Below, piece after piece: positions 55,101 to 63,951 of a stretch of 64,000 bases of DNA. The DNA is from Flavobacterium quisquiliarum (lineage in GTDB: Bacteria; Bacteroidota; Bacteroidia; Flavobacteriales; Flavobacteriaceae): assembly GCF_019308285.1 (NCBI RefSeq), contig NZ_WWEM01000031.1:1-64000 (forward strand), read 5' to 3'. The notes beneath the pieces are model-generated. The model worked only from the letters and a program-made list of their open reading frames with translations. It ran no database searches and had not been told where the DNA came from. Each line of letters starts with the position of its first letter. The first letter of the stretch is position 1. The position numbers and the translations under genes are program-made.

Positions 55101-56974
55101 ATGAAAACAACATTGCGTCAGGAAAAGGTTTTGCTTTTGGAGCAGACTTTAGTATTAAAACTGGTGATTTAACTTTCTTAATATTTTATGCCAACTTCCA
55201 AGCTGGTTTTGGTTTCGACATTATGGTAAAAGACTATGGCGAAGCACAATGTAAAGGTTCTGGACAAATTGGTATAAACGGCTGGTATGCAAATGGTCAA
55301 TCATACGCTTACCTTCAAGGTGAACTTGGTATAAAAATCAAACTATTTACCATACGAAAAAAAATCTCGATTATAAAAGGTGGTGGTGCAGTACTACTGC
55401 AGGCCAAATTACCTAATCCCGTATGGCTGAGAGGATATCTAGGAGGATACTTTAACCTCTTAGGGGGAGCTGTTAAAGGTAGTTTTAGATTTAAACTAGA
55501 ATTTGGAAAAGAATGTGAATTTATAACCGATAGTCCATTAGGTGGATTAAAATCTATTGCAGATATCAACCCATCTGAGGGAGCAAAAGATGTGGATGTA
55601 TTTACAGTTCCTCAAGTTGGATTTAATATGCCGATCGATAAAATATTTAACATTGAAGAAGATTCAGGCGTGAAAACATATATGCTTAAACTTGAAGAAT
55701 ACACTATCAAAAAAGATGGGACTCCAATTGTTGGAGATTTAAGCTGGAATGAAAATAGAGATTTAGTGAGCTTTAACTCTTTTGATATTTTACCTCCAAA
55801 TACCAATTTAACTTTAACTGTAAAAGTAAGTTTTCAAGAAAGAGTAAACGGACTTTGGAAAACAGTATATGATGAAGGACAGATTGCCGTTGAAACAGAA
55901 ACAAGGAATTTTACAACTGGCACAGCTCCTAATAATATTCCTGTGAATAACATTGTATACTCGTACCCTGTTTTTGATCAAAAGTATGTATATCAAAATG
56001 AATCGAAACAAGCTTATGTTGTCTTAAAACAAGGACAACCTTATTTATTTGAATTAAAAGACGGACAATCACAAAAAGCGTTTTACAAAACTGGAGACAA
56101 AACAGGTACAGGCGCTATTTCGTATGATAGCAATCAAAGAAAAGTTATTGTAGATATACCAGCGTTGCAAACGTCTAAAGCATATAATTTATCTTTAAAA
56201 ACATTACAGAAAAAGACTGATGGAAACTCAAATTTATCTGAATCTTATACAACACAAAATTTAGATCAAGATGTAAGTGTTGATACAAAAAGCAATCAAT
56301 TAAACGGAACTGTTACAGCTGGTGATGATATTGAATTATTACAATATAATTTCAGTACAAGTCAGTACAATACATTCCAAGAAAAAATGACTGCTAAAAA
56401 AGCAAAAAACACTTATATAGAAATCATTTATTCTGATGTTCATGCTTTACACGCAGAAAATGCAACGACAGAACCATTTGATGAAATCGAAATTGTGGGT
56501 AATGCAAAAAGTCAAAATATACCATTGATAAAAGCAGAGGCACTTTTGGATGATGATTATTATAAAAACAACATCTACCCTTTAATTTATAAAATTTATC
56601 CAGTTGAAGCAGGAATAACATTCAATAGAGACACAAACATTTTAGGGCTTCCTCCAACAAAAGGAGTTGAACTTTTAACCTGGTATCAATCTTACTTGTC
56701 AAATGATCCATCAAATGCTTATTTAAAAGAAAGACTGCCATATCGTTACAATCAGCCATATTATTATAAAACTGACTTCCTGGCGATACAGTACAAAGTT
56801 GTCAATAAATATCTGAATAGTCAAAACCAGACTATGATCGATAAATACAGTTACCTCATAAATGGAACTTTCCCAATGATAAGAGACGGAAAATATAATA
56901 TTAAATTAAACTATACTCTTCCAGGCGGACAAGCAGGAACTAGTTCAATTTTTACATTCAATAAAACAAATTAG
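52151..56974 (+). CDS. Giant secreted protein of unknown function
   Basis: 1607 residues, first gene of a long operon. A signal peptide (cleavage near FNSFSHT) follows a TTG start, chosen because the signal begins there. Residues about 110-1120 form long Gly-rich, beta-strand-rich repeats with related passages (for example GVSGTFSANNIINL, GGAYYNMKKEGFSSSFTASG, GGYFMIGDDIPGSPPPPD), interrupted by an acidic linker (about 500-550). Around 1135-1260 is a Big_5-type Ig-like domain (NPSEGAKDVDVFTVPQVGFNMP ... LPPNTNLTLTV pattern), then further Ig-like sequence to the end. No enzyme motif and no recognisable type IX sorting domain at the C-terminus. Likely surface or periplasmic scaffold. Confidence 0.75.
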   Translation: MKKITSKYTSFVLSIVLFLLSFNSFSHTYLDTISNKKKPLPANNIISSNVLLNSTTKSFQYYQTSESEFTNSYLKKNFPIAQETNDDLNKAKATFQEIDKNSNVTDFLEPKKLAMLPLGIKKTIGGIQYMLGISNAKFTPKYTELTAFVRIIIPQADSTGLQKELFFGANNIKLSHKGGLTGDTNLILLGDVPIPILGDKSILVLKGGMNMTTGKVENKTYVTIDCNGFKELGITADVQFSQKIILPVDSNNNIIEKKSVVGTFSTKASNWNDILIELSLPKFQITNFSGLCFEVKQAKIDLSDLKNPENVNWPPNYKEEYLIPGNETLWRGLYAKSVEITLPKEFKLRKEGKRIAFEAKDLIIDGMGVSGTFSANNIINLTEGSANGWSFSVNGISLGFKANNLVAGGFNGDIVLPISGKNGSCKDGSAVNLAYNALINPVDHEYLLKAEISKNLCFSAFKGTAQIDTGSYVELKVKEGKFLPKALLNGRLTIKSALVEKSEVEDDKDEISPDRIPKTYLLTDVEDNKDTKGGEFADVETIKPKESETEDESKKILLFQGIEFQNLQLQTVTPIIKTDYFGYKNTFEDAPGASKVANFPITIHEIALIADDNSARLRLDLSINLMKNQFNGRTKFDLVGKFNENDGIQKWKFDYVKFERIDLSADIGGAKFAGSIIIMDNDPVYGKGFKGNLKAEFKGGIKVEANAIFGKKDNFRYWYVDAMADNLNIPCSAFVIKGFGGGAYYNMKKEGFSSSFTASGAQYVPDEPSSLGIKAMIHFANAAKPDAFWGGAGFEIAFNDNGGINRISIYGEGHVMQEFGFKVPINSLKKNLEQIVTSENKLVKGALDKIKESNLIEASKQVYPDAVSGQAGLNAYAAIEYDFTSHTLHGTFDLYVEVAGGIIKGRASKNRAGWAVLHFAPDKWYIHMGTPTDRLGLKMGIGSIEVETGGYFMIGDDIPGSPPPPDIVAEILGLDVAKLDYMRDENNIASGKGFAFGADFSIKTGDLTFLIFYANFQAGFGFDIMVKDYGEAQCKGSGQIGINGWYANGQSYAYLQGELGIKIKLFTIRKKISIIKGGGAVLLQAKLPNPVWLRGYLGGYFNLLGGAVKGSFRFKLEFGKECEFITDSPLGGLKSIADINPSEGAKDVDVFTVPQVGFNMPIDKIFNIEEDSGVKTYMLKLEEYTIKKDGTPIVGDLSWNENRDLVSFNSFDILPPNTNLTLTVKVSFQERVNGLWKTVYDEGQIAVETETRNFTTGTAPNNIPVNNIVYSYPVFDQKYVYQNESKQAYVVLKQGQPYLFELKDGQSQKAFYKTGDKTGTGAISYDSNQRKVIVDIPALQTSKAYNLSLKTLQKKTDGNSNLSESYTTQNLDQDVSVDTKSNQLNGTVTAGDDIELLQYNFSTSQYNTFQEKMTAKKAKNTYIEIIYSDVHALHAENATTEPFDEIEIVGNAKSQNIPLIKAEALLDDDYYKNNIYPLIYKIYPVEAGITFNRDTNILGLPPTKGVELLTWYQSYLSNDPSNAYLKERLPYRYNQPYYYKTDFLAIQYKVVNKYLNSQNQTMIDKYSYLINGTFPMIRDGKYNIKLNYTLPGGQAGTSSIFTFNKTN

Positions 56975-56975
56975 C

Positions 56976-59054
56976 ATGAAGCTTAAATTTTTAATTGTAC
57001 TTGTTTTTACAATAATTCACACCAATTACGCACAACAAAATACAGCAAAAGATTCTATTCCAGTTGATAAAAAAATTGGAATAGAGGTAATTGCACGAGT
57101 ACAAAAAGATAGAATCTTATTGCGATGGGCAGTAAATGATCCTATTGCTTGGAAAAAGCTGAATACTTATGGCTATTTAGTTGAAAGATATACGGTAACC
57201 CGCGATAATAAAACACTCCAAAAACCTGAAAAAATGATTTTGGCACAAGTTTCTAAACCTGAAGCTGTAGAATTATGGGAAAAACTAATTGATGAAAATG
57301 ATAATGCTGCAATTGTTGCGCAAGCCATTTATGGAGAAAGTTTTGAGGTTGGCGGTACTACTAATTTAGAATCAATAGTAAACCTTTCTCAAGAAAATGA
57401 GCAGAGATTCACGTTTGCATTATTTTCTGCTGACAAAGACTTTGAAATTGCCAAAAAAGCAGGGTTAGGTTTTGAAGATAAAACTGTAAAACCAAATGAA
57501 AAATATGCTTACAGAATTTCTTCAAATGTTCCTGAAGAACAAATGCATATTGATTATGGCGGAATATTTATTGGTTTAAAAGATTATGAACCCTTACCAA
57601 AACCAATGGATTTCACTGCTCATTTTATGGATAAAAATGCTATGCTGAGCTGGAATTACAAAATACTCTCTCATATTTACGGCAGTTATTATGTAGAACG
57701 TTCAACAGATAAAAAGAACTTTAAAAGAGTTACAGACAAACCCTATACAAGTTTAAACCAGCAAAATGAGAATAACAGCAAATTCTTCTATGTAGATTCT
57801 ATTGTCAACAGTGCGCAATACAGTTATAGAATTCAAGGTATTACTTCTTTTGGAGAATTAGGTCCCTATTCTGAAGTAATTTCAGGAAAAGGCAAATCAA
57901 TATTACAATATGTACCTCATCTTACCGTAAAAGAATTTAAGAATGAAACTACTGTAAATTTAATCTGGGAATTTCCTGAAGAAGGAGACAATGAAATTAC
58001 TGGTTTCGAACTTAAACGTTCTGATCGAGATGATGACAAATACACGACGGTTATTAAAAATATCCCTGCTAAAGCTAGGAATGTTGTTTACAACAAACTA
58101 AATCCTACGAATTATTTCATATTAACTGCAATAGGAAAAAACGGAAGTAATAGAGCTTCTTTTCCAATGCTTGTACAACCCGTAGATTCAATTCCGCCTG
58201 CTAAACCTATAGGATTAAAAGGAGTGATTGATAGTTTAGGAGTGGTAAAAATTACTTGGACTCCAAACAAAGAGAAAGATTTAATGGGATATCGAATTTA
58301 TAAGGCACATAATCCTGATGAAGAATACAGCCAGTTAACAATAAGCCCTAGCGAACCTAACAATTTTGAAGACAAAGTAGTCATCAAAAGTTTGAATAGC
58401 AAAGTATATTATAAAGTTATCGCTGTGGATACACATTATAATATGTCTCCATTTTCTGAACCATTAATTCTAAAAAAACCAGATGTAGTTCCTCCTACTT
58501 CTCCTATTTTTTCAAATTATGAAATCAGAAACGGATCAATTTTTCTTGAATGGATAAACAGCCAAAGTGAAGATGTGGCAATACATCAGTTATACAGAAA
58601 AGAAAACGATCAAACAGATTGGTCACTATTGTATGAAACCAAAAATAAAGAAGAAAAATATCAGGACAAAACTGTAGTGGAAGGCAATACTTATCGTTAT
58701 GCCATTTTTGCAAAAGATGAGAGTAACTTAGTTTCTAATCCCTCACCAGAAGTAGCCTTGTTTGTTCCTAAGTCTTCACTTTTAAATGCTGTAAAAGGTT
58801 TCTTTGCCCAACCTAATAAAATGAACAACACTATTGATTTATCTTGGGAATACACTGGGACAAATGCTGATAAATTTGAAATCTACAAAGGTTCAGATAA
58901 AGAACCTTTGCAGTTAATTCAAGTTGTTACTGGAAATGTTAAACGTCTTTCTGATCCAACAATTACCATTAATACAAATTACAAGTATGGAATTAGAGCT
59001 GTCTCAAAAGACGGAAGAATGTCTAAAATGGATTTTTATAGTGTAAAGTTCTAG
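56976..59054 (+). CDS. Secreted fibronectin type III-repeat protein
   Basis: 692 residues with a signal peptide (cleavage near TNYAQQ). At least four FN3-like beta-sandwich units are visible from about residue 200, each with a tryptophan-containing first strand and a tyrosine corner: AMLSWNYKI ... YSYRIQGIT, VNLIWEFPEEGDNEITGFELKR, VKITWTPNKEKDLMGYRIYK, IFLEWINSQSEDVAIHQLYRK and IDLSWEYTGTNADKFEIYKG. No catalytic domain is seen. It begins one base after the giant gene and three bases before the next, so it is part of the same operon; FN3 units usually mediate protein or glycan contacts. Confidence 0.85.
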   Translation: MKLKFLIVLVFTIIHTNYAQQNTAKDSIPVDKKIGIEVIARVQKDRILLRWAVNDPIAWKKLNTYGYLVERYTVTRDNKTLQKPEKMILAQVSKPEAVELWEKLIDENDNAAIVAQAIYGESFEVGGTTNLESIVNLSQENEQRFTFALFSADKDFEIAKKAGLGFEDKTVKPNEKYAYRISSNVPEEQMHIDYGGIFIGLKDYEPLPKPMDFTAHFMDKNAMLSWNYKILSHIYGSYYVERSTDKKNFKRVTDKPYTSLNQQNENNSKFFYVDSIVNSAQYSYRIQGITSFGELGPYSEVISGKGKSILQYVPHLTVKEFKNETTVNLIWEFPEEGDNEITGFELKRSDRDDDKYTTVIKNIPAKARNVVYNKLNPTNYFILTAIGKNGSNRASFPMLVQPVDSIPPAKPIGLKGVIDSLGVVKITWTPNKEKDLMGYRIYKAHNPDEEYSQLTISPSEPNNFEDKVVIKSLNSKVYYKVIAVDTHYNMSPFSEPLILKKPDVVPPTSPIFSNYEIRNGSIFLEWINSQSEDVAIHQLYRKENDQTDWSLLYETKNKEEKYQDKTVVEGNTYRYAIFAKDESNLVSNPSPEVALFVPKSSLLNAVKGFFAQPNKMNNTIDLSWEYTGTNADKFEIYKGSDKEPLQLIQVVTGNVKRLSDPTITINTNYKYGIRAVSKDGRMSKMDFYSVKF

Positions 59055-59057
59055 TAT

Positions 59058-60260
59058 ATGAATAGATTTTTACTTTTTAACGTATTAAAAATTAGGAATA
59101 AGTATATCCTTATTCTTACTATACTTTTATTATGTTCTAAAAGTCATTCACAAGAATTATTTTTACTTCGATACAACGGTCCGAGTATTTGTCTTACTTC
59201 AGATTGTGTAATCGTGCAATCTTACTATTACCTTTCGGGAAATACAGTCATAAACCCAATAGCTGAATATAATAACTTTTTTGTTTTCGATAAATTTCCA
59301 ACTTACATAGAGCTGGTGACCATGGCCGAAACTGGCTTCAATTGTGATTGGCGCTCTCCTCCCACTTGTGGAGATAGAATTTCTTTAAAACCAACTGATT
59401 GTAATTGGGTTATCAGTAATAAAGTATTAACCGAACCAACAGCAGTTACAAATTCTTTTTGTGACAAAGTTTCTCTGGCTGCAGTTGGCTGTACTGGTAC
59501 ACAGAAATTTTATTGGGAATATAGTACTGACGGAGTCAATTTTACACGTACAAATGCAGTTACAGGCTTTAACCAAAACTATGAATTTATTAAGGCTAAT
59601 TTTCCTGCTTTAAACAATTATTTCGGAAATATTTTTTTCCGTGTATTAATCGATTGGGATCCAACTATTACTGATGAAAACATCTATTCGAATATTGTTA
59701 CTTACAAAATAAATTCTTGCTCACCAACAGTAAATATTTCATCTCCTAACTACACAACGTGTAATTACAGTAATGGTGATGTTGTATTTACATTTAGCAG
59801 AGCTTTGGATTCAAATAATAATGAAAAACTACTATTCAGTCGCAATATAGCAGGAAGTGATTTATTTGTCTCTTCAACATCTCTAAGTCCAGATGTTGAA
59901 AAAGTAACTGATAAAATATATAAATGGAAAAATATCCCAGCCGGTACATATAATTTTAGTTATCAAACACAATTAGGAAATAATTTACCTTCTGAGGCTG
60001 TAAGCAATCTAACATTTACAATTACTCCTAAGCAAAAACTAGAATTTGAAGTAACTATCTCACAACCTGCATGTAATAACAATTTCGGTCAGATAAAAAT
60101 TGCTGCAAAAGGAGGTAATCCGCCTTATTTCTATTACATGGGAGATGAAACTATAGACAATAAACATGCATTTACAAGTCCTTATACACTACCAACTCAA
60201 TTTGAAGATGGGAACTATAAAATCACAGTAATTGATAGTAAAGACTGTATTGAAAAATAA
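59058..60260 (+). CDS. Secreted SprB-repeat protein, type A, copy 1
   Basis: 400 residues. The signal peptide is internal to a longer N-terminus (hydrophobic 17-27, cleavage near KSHSQE). Residues about 35-125 are unique. From NSFCDKVSLAAVGCTG onward (about 133-400) it is nearly collinear with the gene at 61519. The last 65 residues are SprB-like (QPACNNNFGQIKIAAKGGNPPYFYYMG ... FEDGNYKITVIDSKDC in pieces), and the protein stops just after this repeat. Conserved Cys residues suggest disulfides. No type IX sorting domain is seen. Function unknown; SprB repeats are known from gliding adhesins. Confidence 0.78.
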   Translation: MNRFLLFNVLKIRNKYILILTILLLCSKSHSQELFLLRYNGPSICLTSDCVIVQSYYYLSGNTVINPIAEYNNFFVFDKFPTYIELVTMAETGFNCDWRSPPTCGDRISLKPTDCNWVISNKVLTEPTAVTNSFCDKVSLAAVGCTGTQKFYWEYSTDGVNFTRTNAVTGFNQNYEFIKANFPALNNYFGNIFFRVLIDWDPTITDENIYSNIVTYKINSCSPTVNISSPNYTTCNYSNGDVVFTFSRALDSNNNEKLLFSRNIAGSDLFVSSTSLSPDVEKVTDKIYKWKNIPAGTYNFSYQTQLGNNLPSEAVSNLTFTITPKQKLEFEVTISQPACNNNFGQIKIAAKGGNPPYFYYMGDETIDNKHAFTSPYTLPTQFEDGNYKITVIDSKDCIEK

Positions 60261-60265
60261 TAATT

Positions 60266-61513
60266 ATGATAAAAAAATTACTTCTTACTTTCTTTTTAGT
60301 ACTCACCAATCTCTTGTATTGCCAGACAAGCCAAATCTTGGTGGAGACTACTTTGACTAAATATAGTAATGATGTAAAAACAAATACTTATAATTTGACT
60401 TTGTCTCCTACCGGTTCTACTTCACGTAGTTTTTCTTATGATATCGCAAATAATGATGATAATGAGAAATATTTTTATGATTTAGTAACATTAAACAAAA
60501 CCAATTATCCAGTAAGTTTTTCTGCCAGCGCCTTTAACAGGGTCAAACCCACTATTATTGGAGGACCTGAATGCAATGAAACTACTCACGGGAGTTTTAC
60601 TTTTCAACAAAGTCCGGTTTTCTATTTATGTCATGCAGCTTCAAGCTTTTTAGTTTTAGATTTACCTATCCCTGAAGCTACTATTGGAAACTGCCAGAGA
60701 ATTTCAATTGACAAATATGTAAACATTACAAATGCAGATTACTCATGGCAGTATATGAAGAGTACTGATACTCAATGGAGCTTTTTTAATTATGGCACAC
60801 ATTATACGATTAATGGATTAAGTTTTATTCCAAAAGAATTACCCGGTTTCAATAACTATACTGGAAATATCTTGATACGATTTGTTGTGAGTTATGAAAA
60901 CTTAAAAACTGGAAAAATAGTAAGTTATCCTTCTAATATAACAACTTATACTGTTACAGAATGTTCTCCGCAATATGTTGGCGGAGCTCCACCTACAACT
61001 AATCCAAAATGTTATAATCAATCTACCGGAACTGTAACTTTAAAGTTTCAATCTGAACTTGTTGATGGTGATGTTTTTCTTTTCAATATCTTTAAGAATA
61101 CATCTCCTCCAGAATTTATTAAAAGTCTAAAAGTTCCTAAAAGTTCCATCTCAAACAATACTTATGTTTGGGAGAATTTAGCACCGGGAAATTATATTAT
61201 TAAATATCAAGCACAAAGAAGTACTGATCCTAATGAGAAAATAGACGGCCTAAGCACCGTTGATATTCCTTCATTCAAAATAGAAAATCCAGAACCTTTA
61301 AAATTTGAAGCAAAGGCAATACAAACAGGATGTGGTGAAATAAAAATCCAAGTGTCTGCTTCAGGAGGCACACATTCCTATTACTACTATCTAGGTAATG
61401 AAACTGTTAAAGATAAGCACCCTTTCGAAAGTCCTTATATCATTCCGACTAGTATGCCTGATGGAGATTATAAAGTAACCGTAGTGGACGATAATGACTG
61501 TATCGAAAAATAA
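60266..61513 (+). CDS. Secreted SprB-repeat protein, type B, copy 1
   Basis: 415 residues with a signal peptide (cleavage near LLYCQT). The N-terminal 230 residues are only loosely like the gene at 62773. From CSPQYVGG (about 234) to the end the two are clearly homologous: KFQSELVDGDVFLFNIF, SPPEFIKSLKVPKSSI, GNYIIKYQAQ and a terminal SprB-like repeat (GCGEIKIQVSASGG ... MPDGDYKVTVVDDNDC). It starts five bases after the type A gene with the junction ATAATTATGATAAAAAAA, which is repeated before the next gene. Confidence 0.78.
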   Translation: MIKKLLLTFFLVLTNLLYCQTSQILVETTLTKYSNDVKTNTYNLTLSPTGSTSRSFSYDIANNDDNEKYFYDLVTLNKTNYPVSFSASAFNRVKPTIIGGPECNETTHGSFTFQQSPVFYLCHAASSFLVLDLPIPEATIGNCQRISIDKYVNITNADYSWQYMKSTDTQWSFFNYGTHYTINGLSFIPKELPGFNNYTGNILIRFVVSYENLKTGKIVSYPSNITTYTVTECSPQYVGGAPPTTNPKCYNQSTGTVTLKFQSELVDGDVFLFNIFKNTSPPEFIKSLKVPKSSISNNTYVWENLAPGNYIIKYQAQRSTDPNEKIDGLSTVDIPSFKIENPEPLKFEAKAIQTGCGEIKIQVSASGGTHSYYYYLGNETVKDKHPFESPYIIPTSMPDGDYKVTVVDDNDCIEK

Positions 61514-61518
61514 TAATT

Positions 61519-62766
61519 ATGATAAAAAAAATACTATATATTTTCTTTACTATTTGTTTTTGCCAACAGATATATTCACAAACCTATATTATGAAAAGTA
61601 ATATGGGTGGTTATAATAATTATTCACTGCCTCCAATTTATTCTGGAGGAGCCGTAAATGAATTGAATTATGAAATTTTAGGAGCAGATGGCAAATGGCT
61701 TAAACCTGTTAAGGAAACTGGCACATATGGTGAATATCTAATATTTAATCAAAAACCAACTGATTATCACTATTATTTTATAGTATACCTTGATTACACA
61801 GAGCAACAATCTCAAGAACATGTCATTTTATGGGTATCAAATATGAGCAACTGCGAAAAAGGTAAAGGGCAAAGTACTTTTACTACTATGAATGTTAATA
61901 TTCCTGAATTTGAATTAATTAGCAGCGAGGTTATACCTAAACCCAGTGCCACTAATAACTCGTTTTGTGACAAAGTTTCACTTATAGCCACAGGATGTAC
62001 AGGTCCTCAGAAGTTTTATTGGGAATATAGTATTGATGGAATCAATTTTACCCGTACAAATGTAGTTACAAGTTTCAACCAAAACTATGAATTTGTCAAA
62101 GCTAATTTTCCTGCTTTAAACAATTACTTCGGAAATATTTTTTTCCGTGCATTAATCGATTGGGATCCTAGTATAACTGATGAAAATATCTATTCAAATA
62201 TTGTTACTTACAAGATAGATCCTTGTTCTCCGACTGTGAGTATTTCGTCTCCTAATATTACAACCTGCAATTACAGTAATGGTGAAGTTCTATTAACATT
62301 TAGCAGAAAATTAGTTTCAGAAAATAATGAAAAATTTCTATTCAGCCGAAATCAGTTGGGAACCGATTTATATACCTCTTCAACATCTCTAGACGCTGAC
62401 GTTGAAAAAGTAACAGATTATGTATACAAATGGAAAAATATTCCTCCAGGGACATATAATTTCAGTTATCAAACACAATTGGGAAACAATGTTCCATCAG
62501 AAGCCGTTAAAAATTTGACGTTCACAATTACTCCTAAACAAAAACTGGAATTTGAAATTGACATAGTACAACCCGCATGTAATGATGATTTTGGTCGGAT
62601 ACAAATTACTGCTAAAGGAGGAAGAACGCCTTATTCTTATTACATGGGACATGAAAGTTTCGATGATAGACATGAATTTACTAGCCCATATACAATACCA
62701 ACTCAATTTATAGATGGAAACTATAAAATCACAGTAGTTGATAAAGATGGATGTATTGAAAAATAA
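61519..62766 (+). CDS. Secreted SprB-repeat protein, type A, copy 2
   Basis: 415 residues, signal peptide with cleavage near QIYSQT. The N-terminal 140 residues (YIMKSNMGGYNNYSLPPIYSG onward in pieces) differ completely from copy 1. From NNSFCDKVSLIATGCTG the sequence follows copy 1 almost residue for residue (FYWEYS-DG-NFTRTN, FPALNNYFGNIFFRALIDWD) to the terminal SprB-like repeat. The conserved core on a variable N-terminus suggests domain replacement after duplication. Confidence 0.78.
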   Translation: MIKKILYIFFTICFCQQIYSQTYIMKSNMGGYNNYSLPPIYSGGAVNELNYEILGADGKWLKPVKETGTYGEYLIFNQKPTDYHYYFIVYLDYTEQQSQEHVILWVSNMSNCEKGKGQSTFTTMNVNIPEFELISSEVIPKPSATNNSFCDKVSLIATGCTGPQKFYWEYSIDGINFTRTNVVTSFNQNYEFVKANFPALNNYFGNIFFRALIDWDPSITDENIYSNIVTYKIDPCSPTVSISSPNITTCNYSNGEVLLTFSRKLVSENNEKFLFSRNQLGTDLYTSSTSLDADVEKVTDYVYKWKNIPPGTYNFSYQTQLGNNVPSEAVKNLTFTITPKQKLEFEIDIVQPACNDDFGRIQITAKGGRTPYSYYMGHESFDDRHEFTSPYTIPTQFIDGNYKITVVDKDGCIEK

Positions 62767-62772
62767 ATAGTT

Positions 62773-63951
62773 ATGAAGAAAATTTTACTCCTTTTTATAT
62801 TCTTATTATTAAACGGCGCGAGTATCCACGCCCAAAATGATTATGGGGTATTAGTTAAAACAATATTGTATCCTAAAAAACCTTATGCCGTTAATACAGT
62901 TTTTACAATTGAAGGAAAAAAAGACAATGAAACTCGTTTCACTACAGGTAATATGTTGCCCCTTAATGAGGAGCGAGAAATTTACAATTTCTATTACGTG
63001 ACAGATATTAATAAAATATCTTTTTTTTCATACGAACAGTATAATACTGGCATGACATGTTCAATGCAGTCTACTAATCAATATGACATTAGAATTGCTA
63101 CAGAAGATTATTTTGACGGATGTTTAGGATATTCAAATGTATACACAATACATCTTAATCAACCGGAAAATAATAATGTTTGTGCAGATGAAATTATAAC
63201 CCTTTATAATGGATGGAATTACGAATACAGATACAGCACTGGAAACTGGACTCCACTGCCGGCGCAATATCAGGCGCAAACAGCTGTTCATTTTAAATTA
63301 ACCGATTTAACTGGATATGAAGGAAAATCGCAAATATTTTTTAGAGCTGGATACCAAAACAATTTTACAAATGTAATTACATACAACATTATTGGATGTT
63401 CTCCTGAACTTAATGGTGACCCAGTAGCTGTTGACACAAAATGTATATATCAATCAAATGGCGGAGTAGAACTAAAGTTTAAATCGGAACTTAAAGATAA
63501 TAATCGTTTTTTGTTTAATATTTTCTATGATAATACTCCACCAGAATTTATTAAAAGTTTATTTGTATCTAAAGGTCAAATTACCAATAATACCTTTTTC
63601 TGGGATAATCTAGCAACTGGTACTTACATTATAAAATACCAAGCACAAAGTCTTAATGATACAAATGAAAATGTTGGGTTAAGTGCTATTACAACTAAAT
63701 CCTTTACAATTGGAAATCCCACTCCATTAAAATTCGAAACAAAAGCTATAAATACAGGATGTGATGAAATTAAAATTCAAATTTCTGCATCGGGAGGAAC
63801 AAAGCCTTATTACTATTACCTAGGTAATGAAACTATTGAAAATAAGCATCGTTTTGAAAGCCCTTATATAATCCCAAATAATATGCCTGATGGAGATTAT
63901 AAAATCACAGTAATTGACAGTAAAGAATGCATTGAAAAACCAGAATTATGA
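62773..63951 (+). CDS. Secreted SprB-repeat protein, type B, copy 2
   Basis: 392 residues, signal peptide with cleavage near ASIHAQN. Its second half matches the type B gene at 60266 (CSPELNGDPVAVDTKC, LKFKSELKDNNRFLFNIF, TPPEFIKSLFVSKG, GTYIIKYQAQ, terminal SprB-like repeat); the N-terminal 200 residues are divergent. It ends ECIEKPEL, three residues longer than its siblings, and its stop overlaps the next ATG by four bases (ATGA), the tightest coupling in the array. Confidence 0.78.
   Translation: MKKILLLFIFLLLNGASIHAQNDYGVLVKTILYPKKPYAVNTVFTIEGKKDNETRFTTGNMLPLNEEREIYNFYYVTDINKISFFSYEQYNTGMTCSMQSTNQYDIRIATEDYFDGCLGYSNVYTIHLNQPENNNVCADEIITLYNGWNYEYRYSTGNWTPLPAQYQAQTAVHFKLTDLTGYEGKSQIFFRAGYQNNFTNVITYNIIGCSPELNGDPVAVDTKCIYQSNGGVELKFKSELKDNNRFLFNIFYDNTPPEFIKSLFVSKGQITNNTFFWDNLATGTYIIKYQAQSLNDTNENVGLSAITTKSFTIGNPTPLKFETKAINTGCDEIKIQISASGGTKPYYYYLGNETIENKHRFESPYIIPNNMPDGDYKITVIDSKECIEKPEL

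Noticed and set aside
59058..63951. Array genes as fragments of one broken giant gene
   Set aside because: Each has its own start codon and signal peptide and closes cleanly at a repeat end, so they are intact separate genes.
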